This document shows positions 1 to 8,952 of a stretch of 64,000 nucleotides of DNA, in pieces. Made by a program: the position numbers and the translations under genes. The notes under the pieces were generated by a model, which was not told the origin of the DNA, ran no database searches, and saw only the letters and a list, made by a program, of their open reading frames with translations. The DNA comes from Candidatus Zixiibacteriota bacterium. Lineage in GTDB: Bacteria > Zixibacteria > MSB-5A5 > UBA10806 > 4484-95. Location: the NCBI GenBank assembly GCA_024231855.1, contig JAAEQD010000273.1, positions 33,523 to 97,522 of the forward strand. The letters are read 5' to 3'. How positions within the stretch are numbered: the stretch's first letter is position 1; each line of letters opens with the position of its first letter.

Positions 1-57
1 AAAGTTTTATCTTGAAAATTACCTAAAATTCCATTAGATTTTATTGGAGGTAAGCTT

Positions 58-1053
58 ATGCCCGCGAATCTAACACCTCAGTATTACGCCCTGGAAAAAG
101 AATTTAAAAAGGAAAACGATCCTTACGAAAAATTACGTCTAGCCAAAGAGCTTATGGCCATTATACCCAAGCATAAGGGTACCGAAAAGCTGCAGGCTGA
201 ATTAAAAGCTAAAATATCTCAACTGAAAAAACAGATAGAAGGCGGCGGCAAGAAACATGGCGTCCGTCAAGCCGACACGCTATCCCATATCGACAGGGAG
301 GGCGCGGCGCAGGTAATTCTAATCGGTCCGCCCAATTCGGGGAAGTCAAGCTTGGTGGATAGCCTGACCCATGCAAAACCACTGATCGGCGATTACCCTT
401 ATACCACGATAAAACCGCTGGCCGGTATGATGGTATATGATACGGTTCCTTTTCAAGTGATCGACACGCCGCCGATATCAGAAGAGCTTCTGGAGACATT
501 TCTTTTAAGCCTGATCCGCCAGGCCGATCTGGTGGCAGTTGTGGTTGATGTATCCACTCCCGGTTTTGATAAACGTTTGAAAGTCCTGTTTGATCGTCTG
601 GAGGAAAAGAGGGTGATTTTGACTCCTGAAATACCTGAAGAAGTCGAGGATGCCCGATTCGCTTATAAAAAATCGTTTTTCGCGGCCCATAAATTTCTCG
701 ATGAAAACGGCGATATTGGCTTAGAGAAGATTAAAACCCTCTATCCGGATTTCAATATCGTGCCAACTTCGATTCTGGAAGATGAAACACTTGAGAATTT
801 CAAAGCGATGATCTTCAACTCACTTAACATTATCAGGATATATACAAAGCGGGTCGGCCACGAGCCAGATTTCAATGATCCGATTATTCTGCCTAACGGC
901 GGAACGGTCGAAGACGCGGCTTATGCCCTTCATAAAGATTTCGCCTACAAGCTCCAATTCGCTAAAATTTGGGGGGACGGCAAACACGAAGGTCAGCGGG
1001 TGAAAAACAGCTTCGTTTTAACCGATAAAGACATTATCGAATTTCATATTTAG
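58..1053 (+). CDS. TGS-domain GTPase of the OBG/DRG type
   Basis: A 331-residue P-loop protein of the OBG/DRG GTPase superfamily, a group that mostly acts on ribosomes or translation factors. Residues 1-65 form a charged helical region. The G1 loop is GPPNSGKSS at 90-98 and G3 is DTPP at 136-139. The last ~75 residues look like a TGS domain (IYTKRVGHEPDFNDPIILP, then a GGTVEDAAYALHKD stretch). The usual G4 motif NKxD is degenerate: the aligned segment AAHKFLDENG at 209-218 has HKFL, so guanine specificity may be relaxed. A strong GGAGG lies 8 bases before the ATG. It stands alone on the + strand. The family call is confident; the cellular role is unknown. Confidence 0.88.
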   Translation: MPANLTPQYYALEKEFKKENDPYEKLRLAKELMAIIPKHKGTEKLQAELKAKISQLKKQIEGGGKKHGVRQADTLSHIDREGAAQVILIGPPNSGKSSLVDSLTHAKPLIGDYPYTTIKPLAGMMVYDTVPFQVIDTPPISEELLETFLLSLIRQADLVAVVVDVSTPGFDKRLKVLFDRLEEKRVILTPEIPEEVEDARFAYKKSFFAAHKFLDENGDIGLEKIKTLYPDFNIVPTSILEDETLENFKAMIFNSLNIIRIYTKRVGHEPDFNDPIILPNGGTVEDAAYALHKDFAYKLQFAKIWGDGKHEGQRVKNSFVLTDKDIIEFHI

Positions 1054-1169
1054 TATCTATCCGATTATCTTCCGTTATAATTCAGCAACTATAGTATTGT
1101 ATTCGCGTTAAAAAGGTTTTAAGATAATAAATCTCGCCATTGGAAGGACGAAGAAAGGATAAATATGTG

Positions 1170-1850
1170 ATGGACGCGAATGGAATTAAAGAAATCGCGA
1201 TAAAGCTGGGCGCTGATCTCTGCGGTATCGCGCCGGTAAAAAGATTTGACAACGCGCCTGATGGATTTCGACCTGTTGATATTTATGCCGAATGCCAATC
1301 GATATTGGTTTTTGCCAAAAGGCTGCCTACCACATCGCTATTTGCCTCAAGTTGCGTTCCCTACTCTCATGTCAACGATTTGATAACCCGGGAAGTTGAC
1401 AGCCTTACGCTTCAAATTTCGTTGAAACTCGAGGATATCGGTATCAATAATGTCCTGATACCATCGGATGATCCATACGAGCACTGGGAATCCGAGAAAA
1501 TGTACGGCCGGGCGATCCTCTCCCTTCGCCATGCCGGAATGTTAGCCGGACTGGGGAAACTCGGCCAAAGTACGCTTCTTATTAATGACCGGTACGGCAA
1601 TATGATCCAAATCGGGGCTACACTTCTAAATGTAGAGTTAGCAGGCGATTCGCTGGCAGATTATGAAGTCTGTCCGGATGGTTGCGATCTCTGCCTCGAC
1701 TCCTGCCCCCAAGCCGCCTTAAATGGCGAGACAGTTAATCAGCTTTTATGCCGGCCATTTTCGAATTTTATTACCCCCAAGGGCTATAATCTAAAAAAAT
1801 GTAATCTTTGCCGAAGTATATGCCCAAGTGCCTTGGGCATTGAAGGTTAA
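1170..1850 (+). CDS. 4Fe-4S protein related to epoxyqueuosine reductase (QueG-like)
   Basis: A 226-residue iron-sulfur protein. The opening (IKEIAIKLGADLCGIAPVKR) is typical of the QueG/reductive-dehalogenase-like family. The central GRAILSLRHAGMLAGLGKLG segment resembles its cofactor-binding core, and the C-terminus has two ferredoxin-type cysteine groups: CPDGCDLCLDSCP, then a second ending CNLCRSICPSALG. It is shorter than true QueG, which runs above 300 residues, so a function in queuosine synthesis is not assured. I chose the ATG at 1170 because AAAGGA lies about 10 bases upstream; an in-frame TTG at 1140 would add ten residues. The neighbours give no functional hint. Confidence 0.8.
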   Translation: MDANGIKEIAIKLGADLCGIAPVKRFDNAPDGFRPVDIYAECQSILVFAKRLPTTSLFASSCVPYSHVNDLITREVDSLTLQISLKLEDIGINNVLIPSDDPYEHWESEKMYGRAILSLRHAGMLAGLGKLGQSTLLINDRYGNMIQIGATLLNVELAGDSLADYEVCPDGCDLCLDSCPQAALNGETVNQLLCRPFSNFITPKGYNLKKCNLCRSICPSALGIEG

Positions 1851-1970
1851 CTAATTCAGGACGATCAATGTATCAGTAAAAAAGATACTCTTTGCCAGCG
1901 ATAAAACGCAACAAAGGTATGGTAATCCTCGTAAAGTAAAGACACAGTTCGAAGATGAAGGAGGACCCAA

Positions 1971-2702
1971 ATGAAAGCAGCAATATCAATTTTTCTGGCA
2001 TTTATGTTGGTGTTATCAACCGCTATTGCCGCCCCAGGCGATTATGACAAGAAAAAGTGCAAATCCAAAAAGCACGATTATCAGCATCAGTATGATCACG
2101 ACTATCATTATGATTATGACTACGATTATAACTACGATTATGACTACGATTACGACTACGATTACGACCACGATTTTGACTTTGATTTTGACTTTGATCA
2201 CGGGCATTCTCATTTCTATCATAGCTGTCATTGGAATGACCGAAATACCAGCCTGGATATCGAAAACGGCAGCGTAATTATTACGCATGATGGCCGGCGC
2301 GATGATGAGATCGAAATTAGCAGATCGGGGGATTTACATATTAACGGCAAATCGATCGCCGTCTCGAATAGTCAGAAACGATTACTAAAGAAGTATAACG
2401 AAACCGCGATCGACATGGTGGATCAAGCGGAGGAGCTGGGTGAAATTGGCGCCGAAATCGGCCTACAAGGGGCAAAGCTCGGCTTAACAGCGGCATCCAG
2501 TACTTTGAAACTGCTATTCTCGGGGTTTGATACCGATGATCTGGAAGCTGAACTTGAGGAAGAAGCCGAAAAATTGGAGATAGAAGCCGAAGCTCTCGAG
2601 GAGCAGGCTGAACGAGTCGAGGAAATGGCTGAGGATCTGGAAGATATCGCCGATGAACTGCAAGACGAAATCGACGAGCTTCGCAGATTAAGTTGGTTTT
2701 AA
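1971..2702 (+). CDS. Secreted Asp/Tyr-repeat protein with C-terminal coiled coil
   Basis: A 243-residue exported protein. Residues 1-20 are a signal peptide (hydrophobic core, AIAA cleavage). Residues ~37-84 are an almost perfect alternation of Asp with Tyr, then Phe, then His, ending in a His-rich HGHSHFYHSCH segment. Residues ~90-140 include GDLHINGKSIAVSNSQKRLL, which resembles the core of DUF2884/YggN-type periplasmic proteins; this is a weak inference. Residues ~190-243 are an acidic Glu/Ala/Leu coiled coil. The acidic aromatic block and histidines could bind metal. AAGGAGG lies 7 bases before the ATG. I know no function for this architecture. Confidence 0.8.
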   Translation: MKAAISIFLAFMLVLSTAIAAPGDYDKKKCKSKKHDYQHQYDHDYHYDYDYDYNYDYDYDYDYDYDHDFDFDFDFDHGHSHFYHSCHWNDRNTSLDIENGSVIITHDGRRDDEIEISRSGDLHINGKSIAVSNSQKRLLKKYNETAIDMVDQAEELGEIGAEIGLQGAKLGLTAASSTLKLLFSGFDTDDLEAELEEEAEKLEIEAEALEEQAERVEEMAEDLEDIADELQDEIDELRRLSWF

Positions 2703-2877
2703 ATTCTACTCCGGTAACTTAGAAAGCAGCCATATAATCAACTAAGCATTATATGATTTGATGTCAATTTCAATACTTAGGAATATTATTTTCGAACACC
2801 AGGTTAGTTTTTCTAATTTTCTCCTGAATGTCAAATCCGACCAGAATTACTCGATTAATCACCATAAAACTAAAAAA

Positions 2878-2916
2878 AATAAAAAAAAAGGGAATTTATA
2901 GCTGTAAATTCCGTAT
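2878..2916 (+). other. A-tract and hairpin between the DY-repeat gene and tldD
   Basis: A run of A residues precedes an 8-bp perfect inverted repeat, GGAATTTA, loop TAGCTG, TAAATTCC. It is too AT-rich to be a convincing terminator on the + strand and no T tract follows. It may be a weak terminator on the - strand or an mRNA 5' structure for tldD. The rest of 2703-2995 is AT-rich and shows no gene. Confidence 0.35.
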
Positions 2917-2995
2917 ATTAAAGCGTGTACTTGGGAGAGCACCATTCTTCAATTAAATGAAAGACCTATTTTTACCAGTTATAAAGGAGTAAACT

Positions 2996-4540
2996 ATGAC
3001 TGATATATCACGCAGGAGATTTATTAAAAACAGCGCGTCAGGAATAGCATTAGCTACCGTGCCTATATTTTTAAAGGTCGATCCGATGATGGCGTTTGCT
3101 ACTCCGGCCGGAGGAGAACGTAAATTAAGCGATTACTACGCGCATTTCGGTGTGGATGAAAAAATAATCCGGGATGTTATGGCGGTAGCTCTGGAAAAGG
3201 GCGGTGATTACTGCGATATCTTCTTTCAACATCGGATTAACAACTGGATCGGACTCGAGGATAAAGCGGTTAACAAAGCTTACTGCGATGTCGATTACGG
3301 CGTTGGTATTCGGGTAATCGAGGGTGAACAAACCGGGTATTCTTTTACCGAGGATATAACACCCAAGGCGATGAAATTGGCGGCAAAAACGGCCTCGAAT
3401 ATCGCCAGTCAAAATAAAAACACACCGCCGGCCGAATTGAAATTTCACGATACTCCCAATTACTATCATATCGAGACAACCTGGGAAGAAATAAGCATCG
3501 ACCAGAAAATTCCATATCTTCAGAGAATTAACGATAAAGTATTTAACCTGGATAACCGGATTATTAAATCACGAATCTGGTTTAGAGATGAAAGCTCTTA
3601 TGTGCTTATCGCCACATCCGAGGGCAGAATCGCCTGTGACTACAGACCCATGACGAGTATCAGTGTAACCTGTGTAGCGGAGCAAGACGGTAAACGGGAG
3701 CAGAGTTCATTCGCCTATGGACCTCGGGCCGGAATTGAATATTTTACGCCCGAAAGAGTAGAAAATCTGGCCACCGAAACTGTCAGACGGACTGTCAGCT
3801 TGTTTGACGCGGTAAAACCGGAGGCGGGTGAAATGGAAGTTGTCCTGGCTGCTGGAAACTCGGGGATTTTACTTCACGAGGCCATCGGCCACGGTATGGA
3901 GGCGGATTTCAACCGCAAAGGCATCTCTATTTTCGCCGATAAAATCAACAAACCGGTAGCTGAGAGTTTCGTTTCAATTGTCGATGACGCCACTAATCCG
4001 AATTATCGCGGTTCGCTTAATGTTGATGATGAAGCTAACGACACCGAAAAAACATATCTCGTAAAAGATGGCATTCTGAAAAGCTATCTGCATGATCGTA
4101 TAAGCGCCAAACACTACAATGTTAAGCCTACCGGTAACGGTCGGCGGCAAACATTCCGCTACCCTCCTATTCCCAGGATGAGAAATACATATATGCTCCC
4201 CGGCCCGCATACTAAAGAAGAGATTATTAAGAGCGTGAAGAAGGGTATATACACGGAAACATTCACTAATGGCGAGGTCGCCATTGGCGCGGGCGATTTC
4301 ACTTTTTATGTTCAAACGGGTCGCATGATCGAAAACGGCGAATTGACCAGGCCAATTAAGGATGTCAATATCATTGGTAATGGCCCGGATGTTTTAAGTA
4401 AAATAGTCATGGTTGGCAACGACATGAAAATATACGAAGGCGGCGGCTACTGCGGCAAAGATGGTCAACGGTGTTTGGTTTCAGATGGCCTGCCCACCTG
4501 CAAGGTGTCATCGATAACCGTAGGCGGGGTTAGCTCTTAG
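2996..4540 (+). CDS. tldD: TldD-family metallopeptidase with Tat signal
   Basis: A 514-residue TldD subunit. The N-terminus SRRRFIKN is a twin-arginine motif, followed by a hydrophobic stretch and an AFATPA cleavage-like site, so this copy is predicted to be exported folded. The metal site is HEAIGH in LLHEAIGHGMEAD near residue 298, the HExxxH signature of TldD. TldD pairs with TldE to degrade short unstructured peptides, as in microcin B17 and CcdA processing in E. coli. The partner gene begins 54 bases downstream. AAGGAG stands 7 bases before the ATG. The Tat signal is unusual because E. coli TldD is cytoplasmic. Confidence 0.93.
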   Translation: MTDISRRRFIKNSASGIALATVPIFLKVDPMMAFATPAGGERKLSDYYAHFGVDEKIIRDVMAVALEKGGDYCDIFFQHRINNWIGLEDKAVNKAYCDVDYGVGIRVIEGEQTGYSFTEDITPKAMKLAAKTASNIASQNKNTPPAELKFHDTPNYYHIETTWEEISIDQKIPYLQRINDKVFNLDNRIIKSRIWFRDESSYVLIATSEGRIACDYRPMTSISVTCVAEQDGKREQSSFAYGPRAGIEYFTPERVENLATETVRRTVSLFDAVKPEAGEMEVVLAAGNSGILLHEAIGHGMEADFNRKGISIFADKINKPVAESFVSIVDDATNPNYRGSLNVDDEANDTEKTYLVKDGILKSYLHDRISAKHYNVKPTGNGRRQTFRYPPIPRMRNTYMLPGPHTKEEIIKSVKKGIYTETFTNGEVAIGAGDFTFYVQTGRMIENGELTRPIKDVNIIGNGPDVLSKIVMVGNDMKIYEGGGYCGKDGQRCLVSDGLPTCKVSSITVGGVSS

Positions 4541-4594
4541 AGCTAATAGCCTGATGAAACGATGCAAATTATAAACCAGAAAAAGGCTTGAATT

Positions 4595-5917
4595 ATGAAT
4601 AAAAAAGAAAGATTGGAACTTGCCAACTGGGCTGTTGCTCAAGCTCGGAAAGCCGGCGCCGATGATGTTGCCGTCGATATCGTCAATCAAAGGGACATCG
4701 AAATAGAGCACCGCAACCGTCAACTGGACAAGCTAAAGGAATCAACTCAGAACTCTCTTAGCTTAACTATCTATGCCAACCATCGCTATTCTTCACATTC
4801 AACGAATGATATTAGAAAGGATTCTTTAGGGAAGTTTATCAGCGAGGTGGTCGGTATGACCAAATATCTCAGCGAAGATGAATTCCGCAGCCTTCCCGAT
4901 CCGAAGTACTATGCCGGCCAGAAAGATATCGACCTGGAAATTCTCGACCGAAAATATGAAAATGTAACATCCGAGCAAAGGGTAAAAATAGCCAAAGAAA
5001 TCGAGGACGTCACGCTTGCCTCAAGCGATAATATAATTTCCTGCACTGCTTATTATTCCGACACGTTTTTTAATACGGTCAAAGTTCACAGCAATGGTTT
5101 TAAAGGCGAACGAGAAGGGACGAGTTTCGGCAGTGGTGTTGAGGTTACGGTTCGAGATGGCGACAGGGGACGCCCGGAGGATTGGGAATGGAGAACTGTC
5201 AGGTTTAACAAAGATTTGGCTTCACCTGATTATCTCGGGAAATCCGCGGCCAGGCGCGCGCTTGGAAAAATAGGCCAGACCAAAATGGAATCCGGTGTTT
5301 ATGATATGGTGATCGAGAATCGAGCCGCAAGCAGGCTCTTATATTCTCTGAGGGGTCCTATGGGTGGACGCGCGCTTCAACAGAAAAGCTCATTTCTGGA
5401 AGGCAAACTCGGCGAAAAAATCGCCTCCGATAAATTTACCGTCATTGACGACCCGTTCATAAAATCGGGTTTAGGCTCCAGGCTTTACGATGGCGAAGGT
5501 ATGGCGACCAAACGAAGGGTGCTGATAGAAAAAGGCGTGTTGAAATCTTATTATATCGGAAACTATTACGGCAAGAAACTCGAGATGGAACCTACGATTG
5601 GGTCATCCACCAACACGGTATTCGAATATGGCACAAGATCAGCCGAAGAAATGATCAAGGATATGAAAAAGGGATTCTTTATCACGGGCTTCATCGGTGG
5701 TAATTCCAACTCCACCACCGGTGATTTCTCATATGGAATTACCGGCAAATATGTTGAGGATGGCAAAATCATTCAGCCGGTCAACGAGATGAATATTTCT
5801 GGCAGCTTAATCGAACTTTGGAATCAACTTATTGAGACCGGCAATGACCCATATATTTATTCATCTATGCGCCGCCCCAGTTTGTATTTCAAGGATATCC
5901 AGTTCAGTGGAATATAA
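4595..5917 (+). CDS. tldE: TldE/PmbA-family subunit partnering the Tat-TldD
   Basis: A 440-residue TldE/PmbA protein. It opens with ELANWAVAQARKAGADDVAVDI, shares the fold of TldD and lacks the HExxxH motif, as expected for the non-catalytic partner in the TldD/TldE heterodimer. The C-terminal half has the conserved GGNSNSTTGDFSYGI segment found in this family. It has no Tat or Sec signal although the adjacent TldD does. Either it is co-exported bound to TldD or it is cytoplasmic and does not meet it; the sequence cannot decide. It forms an operon with the preceding gene and is followed by a good terminator. Confidence 0.92.
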   Translation: MNKKERLELANWAVAQARKAGADDVAVDIVNQRDIEIEHRNRQLDKLKESTQNSLSLTIYANHRYSSHSTNDIRKDSLGKFISEVVGMTKYLSEDEFRSLPDPKYYAGQKDIDLEILDRKYENVTSEQRVKIAKEIEDVTLASSDNIISCTAYYSDTFFNTVKVHSNGFKGEREGTSFGSGVEVTVRDGDRGRPEDWEWRTVRFNKDLASPDYLGKSAARRALGKIGQTKMESGVYDMVIENRAASRLLYSLRGPMGGRALQQKSSFLEGKLGEKIASDKFTVIDDPFIKSGLGSRLYDGEGMATKRRVLIEKGVLKSYYIGNYYGKKLEMEPTIGSSTNTVFEYGTRSAEEMIKDMKKGFFITGFIGGNSNSTTGDFSYGITGKYVEDGKIIQPVNEMNISGSLIELWNQLIETGNDPYIYSSMRRPSLYFKDIQFSGI

Positions 5918-5948
5918 ACGATATTGTTCTTACAGAATTAATTAATGC

Positions 5949-5981
5949 AAGGCGTCCAACCGGGCGCCTTTGCTTTTATTA
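5949..5981 (+). terminator. Terminator after tldD-tldE
   Basis: AAGGCG pairs with CGCCTT across a 10-base loop and is followed by TGCTTTTATTATT. It lies between converging genes (tldE and nifS), so it probably serves tldE and perhaps both directions. Confidence 0.75.
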
Positions 5982-5993
5982 TTAAGCCGTTTA

Positions 5994-7124
5994 TCACTCA
6001 AATCTAGCGATAGTTTTGCTAATTTCTTCAAGCGCCATGTCTATATCTTCAGTTTTGGTGAACTTACCCACGGAAAAACGAATCGTGCCCATCGCGTACT
6101 CGATCGGCACTTTCATCGCCTCCAGCACACTGGAAATTTTTATATCCTCGCTATGGCAGGCCGCTCCGGCCGAGGCAGCTACGTTTTTCATCTCCGAAAG
6201 AATAACATTGGCCTTTAAACCTTTAAAACTAACACTACAGGTGTTTGGTAATCGTTTGTCCGGATGGCCGTTTAGCCTGATATCAGGAAATCGCTTTTTC
6301 AATCCAGCCTCGAGGCGATCGCGCGTCTGCTTCATTTGCCTATAATGATTATCGAAATCCTGATCGACCAGGGCGCAGGCTTGGCCTAAGCCGACGATTT
6401 CCAGGACGTTCTCGGTACCGGCTCGACGGTTCATCTCGTGGTCAGCGCCGTGGATTTGTTTTTCAAGTTTTACGCCATCCCGAATATATAATGCGCCAAT
6501 TCCTTTGGGGGCATACAGCTTATGCCCGGCAATCGAGAGTAGATCGACTTTTAATTCATCGAGATGAACCGGTATCTTGCCTACCGCTTGGGCGCAATCG
6601 GTATGCATCCGTATATTATGGCGATGGGCAATATCGGCAATCTCAGCTATCGGCTCGATTGTACCAACCTCATTATTGGCATGCATGATTGTAATGAGTA
6701 TTGTTTCCGGCGTAATCGCCTTTTCAACCTGAATCGGGGCAACCAGACCGAATTCATCCACAGGCAGATAGGTGATTTTACATCCTTGTTCTTCCAGAAA
6801 TTGGCATACTTTAGTAACGGCCGGATGTTCCACCGCCGAGGTGATTATATGATTGCCTTTATCGTGATAAGCCCGGGCCACGCCTTTTAAAGCGAAGTTA
6901 TTCGCCTCCGAGCCGCCGCTGGTGAATAGTATCTCATCAGTATGGCAGTTAAGCATATCCGCTACCTGCAATCGGGCTTTATCAATAGCCTTCCTGGTTT
7001 GTACACCATAGGCATGGCCGCTGGATGGATTGCCGAAATGCTCGGTAACATAAGGCAGCATCGCCTCTCCCACTTTGGAATCGACAGGCGTTGTAGCGTT
7101 ATAGTCAAGGTATATCGGTCGCAT
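5994..7124 (-). CDS. nifS: Cysteine desulfurase (NifS/IscS family)
   Basis: A 376-residue PLP-dependent class V aminotransferase-fold enzyme that removes sulfur from cysteine as an enzyme persulfide for Fe-S cluster, thiamine or tRNA thiolation. The N-terminus YLDYNATTP is canonical. The PLP lysine is K202 in SIAGHKLYAPKG. The catalytic Cys is C323 in ASAGAACHSE. The family's substrate histidine region is HTDCAQAVG at ~174-182. Full length for the family. No IscU or regulator gene is adjacent, so the sulfur acceptor is unknown. It faces tldE tail to tail. Confidence 0.94.
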   Translation of the reverse strand: MRPIYLDYNATTPVDSKVGEAMLPYVTEHFGNPSSGHAYGVQTRKAIDKARLQVADMLNCHTDEILFTSGGSEANNFALKGVARAYHDKGNHIITSAVEHPAVTKVCQFLEEQGCKITYLPVDEFGLVAPIQVEKAITPETILITIMHANNEVGTIEPIAEIADIAHRHNIRMHTDCAQAVGKIPVHLDELKVDLLSIAGHKLYAPKGIGALYIRDGVKLEKQIHGADHEMNRRAGTENVLEIVGLGQACALVDQDFDNHYRQMKQTRDRLEAGLKKRFPDIRLNGHPDKRLPNTCSVSFKGLKANVILSEMKNVAASAGAACHSEDIKISSVLEAMKVPIEYAMGTIRFSVGKFTKTEDIDMALEEISKTIARFE

Positions 7125-7254
7125 AATTTATCTCCGTTTAATTCTTCCGCTTTATTAGTTAAAAACTGTTCATCCGCGATTTGTTCCCTATCAAAGATAT
7201 AGAAAAAAACGTGTTATTTCAATTATATAATCATTTTCATCAAATCCTCGCCTT

Positions 7255-7289
7255 AAATGAGAAACACAGCCCCTATAAGGCTGTGTTTC
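7255..7289 (-). terminator. Terminator after the flotillin operon
   Basis: An 11-bp perfect inverted repeat (GAAACACAGCC / GGCTGTGTTTC, 7-base loop) lies 38 bases past the flotillin stop. The T tract on the - strand is short (TCATTT), so termination may be partial. Confidence 0.65.
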
Positions 7290-7327
7290 CCGGATTCCAC
7301 GCTATAGTTTTAGTAAATCGCTTCAGG

Positions 7328-8914
7328 TCATTCTTCTTCGGCGACTTCCGCTTTTTCGATCCCGGCTTTTCTCAATAAATCACTAATATCGAAGCCGGCG
7401 GCCTTAAGTTGCTCAATCATCTGGAACAATATTACCGGTCCGGTTTTGGCGAAGCGCTGAAGCGCGCCTTTATCATTGCCGCCGTTACCGCCGCTATCTA
7501 CCACTACCAACTTATCGATATTGCCCATCGGGGCCGCAATCGCGCTAAACACTGAGCCCAATGATTCTACAGTTGGCGGGAGTGATTTAATTAGTTCGAG
7601 AATTAGCGCTTTATCATTGAAGTTGCTATAGGCATCGGCGATCTTCAGCAGCGCTTCGGCTCGCGCCAAGCCCTGTTGTCTGATAACTTCCGCTTCCGCC
7701 AGACCCTGTTCTTTGATAATATCGGCCTGCGCCAAACCTTTGGCTTTAACCGCGGTCGCTTCACCGGTTCCTTCCATTTCGAGTTTATGTTTTTCAGCGT
7801 CGGCGCGCGCTTTAGTCGCGTACTTGTCGCCATCAGCACGGGCGGTTTCCGCCTGCTTATAACCTTCCGATTCCCTGACCAAAGCATCAGCCTTGGCCTT
7901 TGCCGGTACCACTACTGATGCTTCCTGGGCTTTTCGTTCGCGTAAAACATTTTGCTCTTCAACGGCAATCTGTGACCGGGATTTCTCTTCATCGATCTTA
8001 ACTTCAGCGACTATAACTTTCTGACGTTCCTCGGCGGTTGCCAATGGTCCGGCCTGTTCGGCTTTGGCGGTTTGGGTCGCTACCTCGGCGGCATACGTTT
8101 GTTTTGCTACGTCGGCTTCCTTGGTCGCTTCCGCCTTAAGTTTTTCATTACTCTGGGCTACTACTTCGGCCGCCCGGTCGGCATCGGTGGCTTTTTTCTT
8201 GGCTTCGGCCTGTGCTTCAGCTTCGCCAATAGCCGCGTCGCGCTGCACTTCGGCAGTACGTTTCTTACCCAGCGCGTCTATATATCCCTGATTATCAGTT
8301 ATAGACTGCGGATTAAATACATCCAGTTGCATTCCCAATCTTGCCAGATCTTCGGTGGCCTCTTTCAATACCTGCTGACGGAATGCGTCGCGATCCTTAA
8401 TCAATTGATCGACAGTTAATGTGCCGACAACGCCTCGAAGGTTGGCTTCGAGAGTTTCCCGGGCGGTACCTACGATATTACTGTGCTCCATACCAAGAAA
8501 TCTCGAACCGGCCGCCAGCAGCGATGCCGCGTCATCTTTAAACCGAATATTGGCAACAGCTTCCACCGTGACCAGTACGCCATCGATATTGGGCATATTC
8601 TCGACCCGAATCTGGGGTAGAGTAATTTCCGATAAATCGAGGAATTGAACCGCTTCAATAATCGGTTTGCGCATCCGACCACCGCCTGTAACAACAACTG
8701 TTCCCGGCGGAAGAACGGTTACCGGCTTGTCGTCAGGAATACCGGCTTGTTTAATTTGCTTTATTTTTCTTTTGCCGCTTTTCGCGCCATAGAAAAACGC
8801 CGCTCTATTGGGCGGGACACGGATATAAAAAGCCGCCAGTACCTTAACCAGTACAAAAAACGCGATAACAATCGCCAGGCCTATAATCGGCCAGATTAAA
8901 CTTTCTATTATCAT
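7328..8914 (-). CDS. Flotillin-family membrane scaffold protein
   Basis: A 528-residue flotillin. One N-terminal membrane segment (~5-30) precedes an SPFH/band-7 domain (~30-230). An Ala/Glu-rich coiled-coil region (~230-440) follows, with repeats such as AEAQAEAKKKA and GLAQADIIKEQGLAEAEVIRQQGLA. Flotillins oligomerise on the inner membrane and organise membrane microdomains. The acidic tail ends EKAEVAEEE. An NfeD-like gene sits 38 bases upstream in the same operon, the standard bacterial flotillin/NfeD pairing. An SD (GGAGGAGC) precedes the ATG. Confidence 0.93.
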   Translation of the reverse strand: MIIESLIWPIIGLAIVIAFFVLVKVLAAFYIRVPPNRAAFFYGAKSGKRKIKQIKQAGIPDDKPVTVLPPGTVVVTGGGRMRKPIIEAVQFLDLSEITLPQIRVENMPNIDGVLVTVEAVANIRFKDDAASLLAAGSRFLGMEHSNIVGTARETLEANLRGVVGTLTVDQLIKDRDAFRQQVLKEATEDLARLGMQLDVFNPQSITDNQGYIDALGKKRTAEVQRDAAIGEAEAQAEAKKKATDADRAAEVVAQSNEKLKAEATKEADVAKQTYAAEVATQTAKAEQAGPLATAEERQKVIVAEVKIDEEKSRSQIAVEEQNVLRERKAQEASVVVPAKAKADALVRESEGYKQAETARADGDKYATKARADAEKHKLEMEGTGEATAVKAKGLAQADIIKEQGLAEAEVIRQQGLARAEALLKIADAYSNFNDKALILELIKSLPPTVESLGSVFSAIAAPMGNIDKLVVVDSGGNGGNDKGALQRFAKTGPVILFQMIEQLKAAGFDISDLLRKAGIEKAEVAEEE

Positions 8915-8952
8915 TGCTCCTCCATCATTGAAGTTATATTGATTTTCAATTA

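Noticed and set aside
2016..2288. Long Val/Ile-rich frame on the - strand over the DY repeat
   Set aside because: It is the mirror of the repetitive GAT/TAT codons of the real gene; no SD and no plausible protein.
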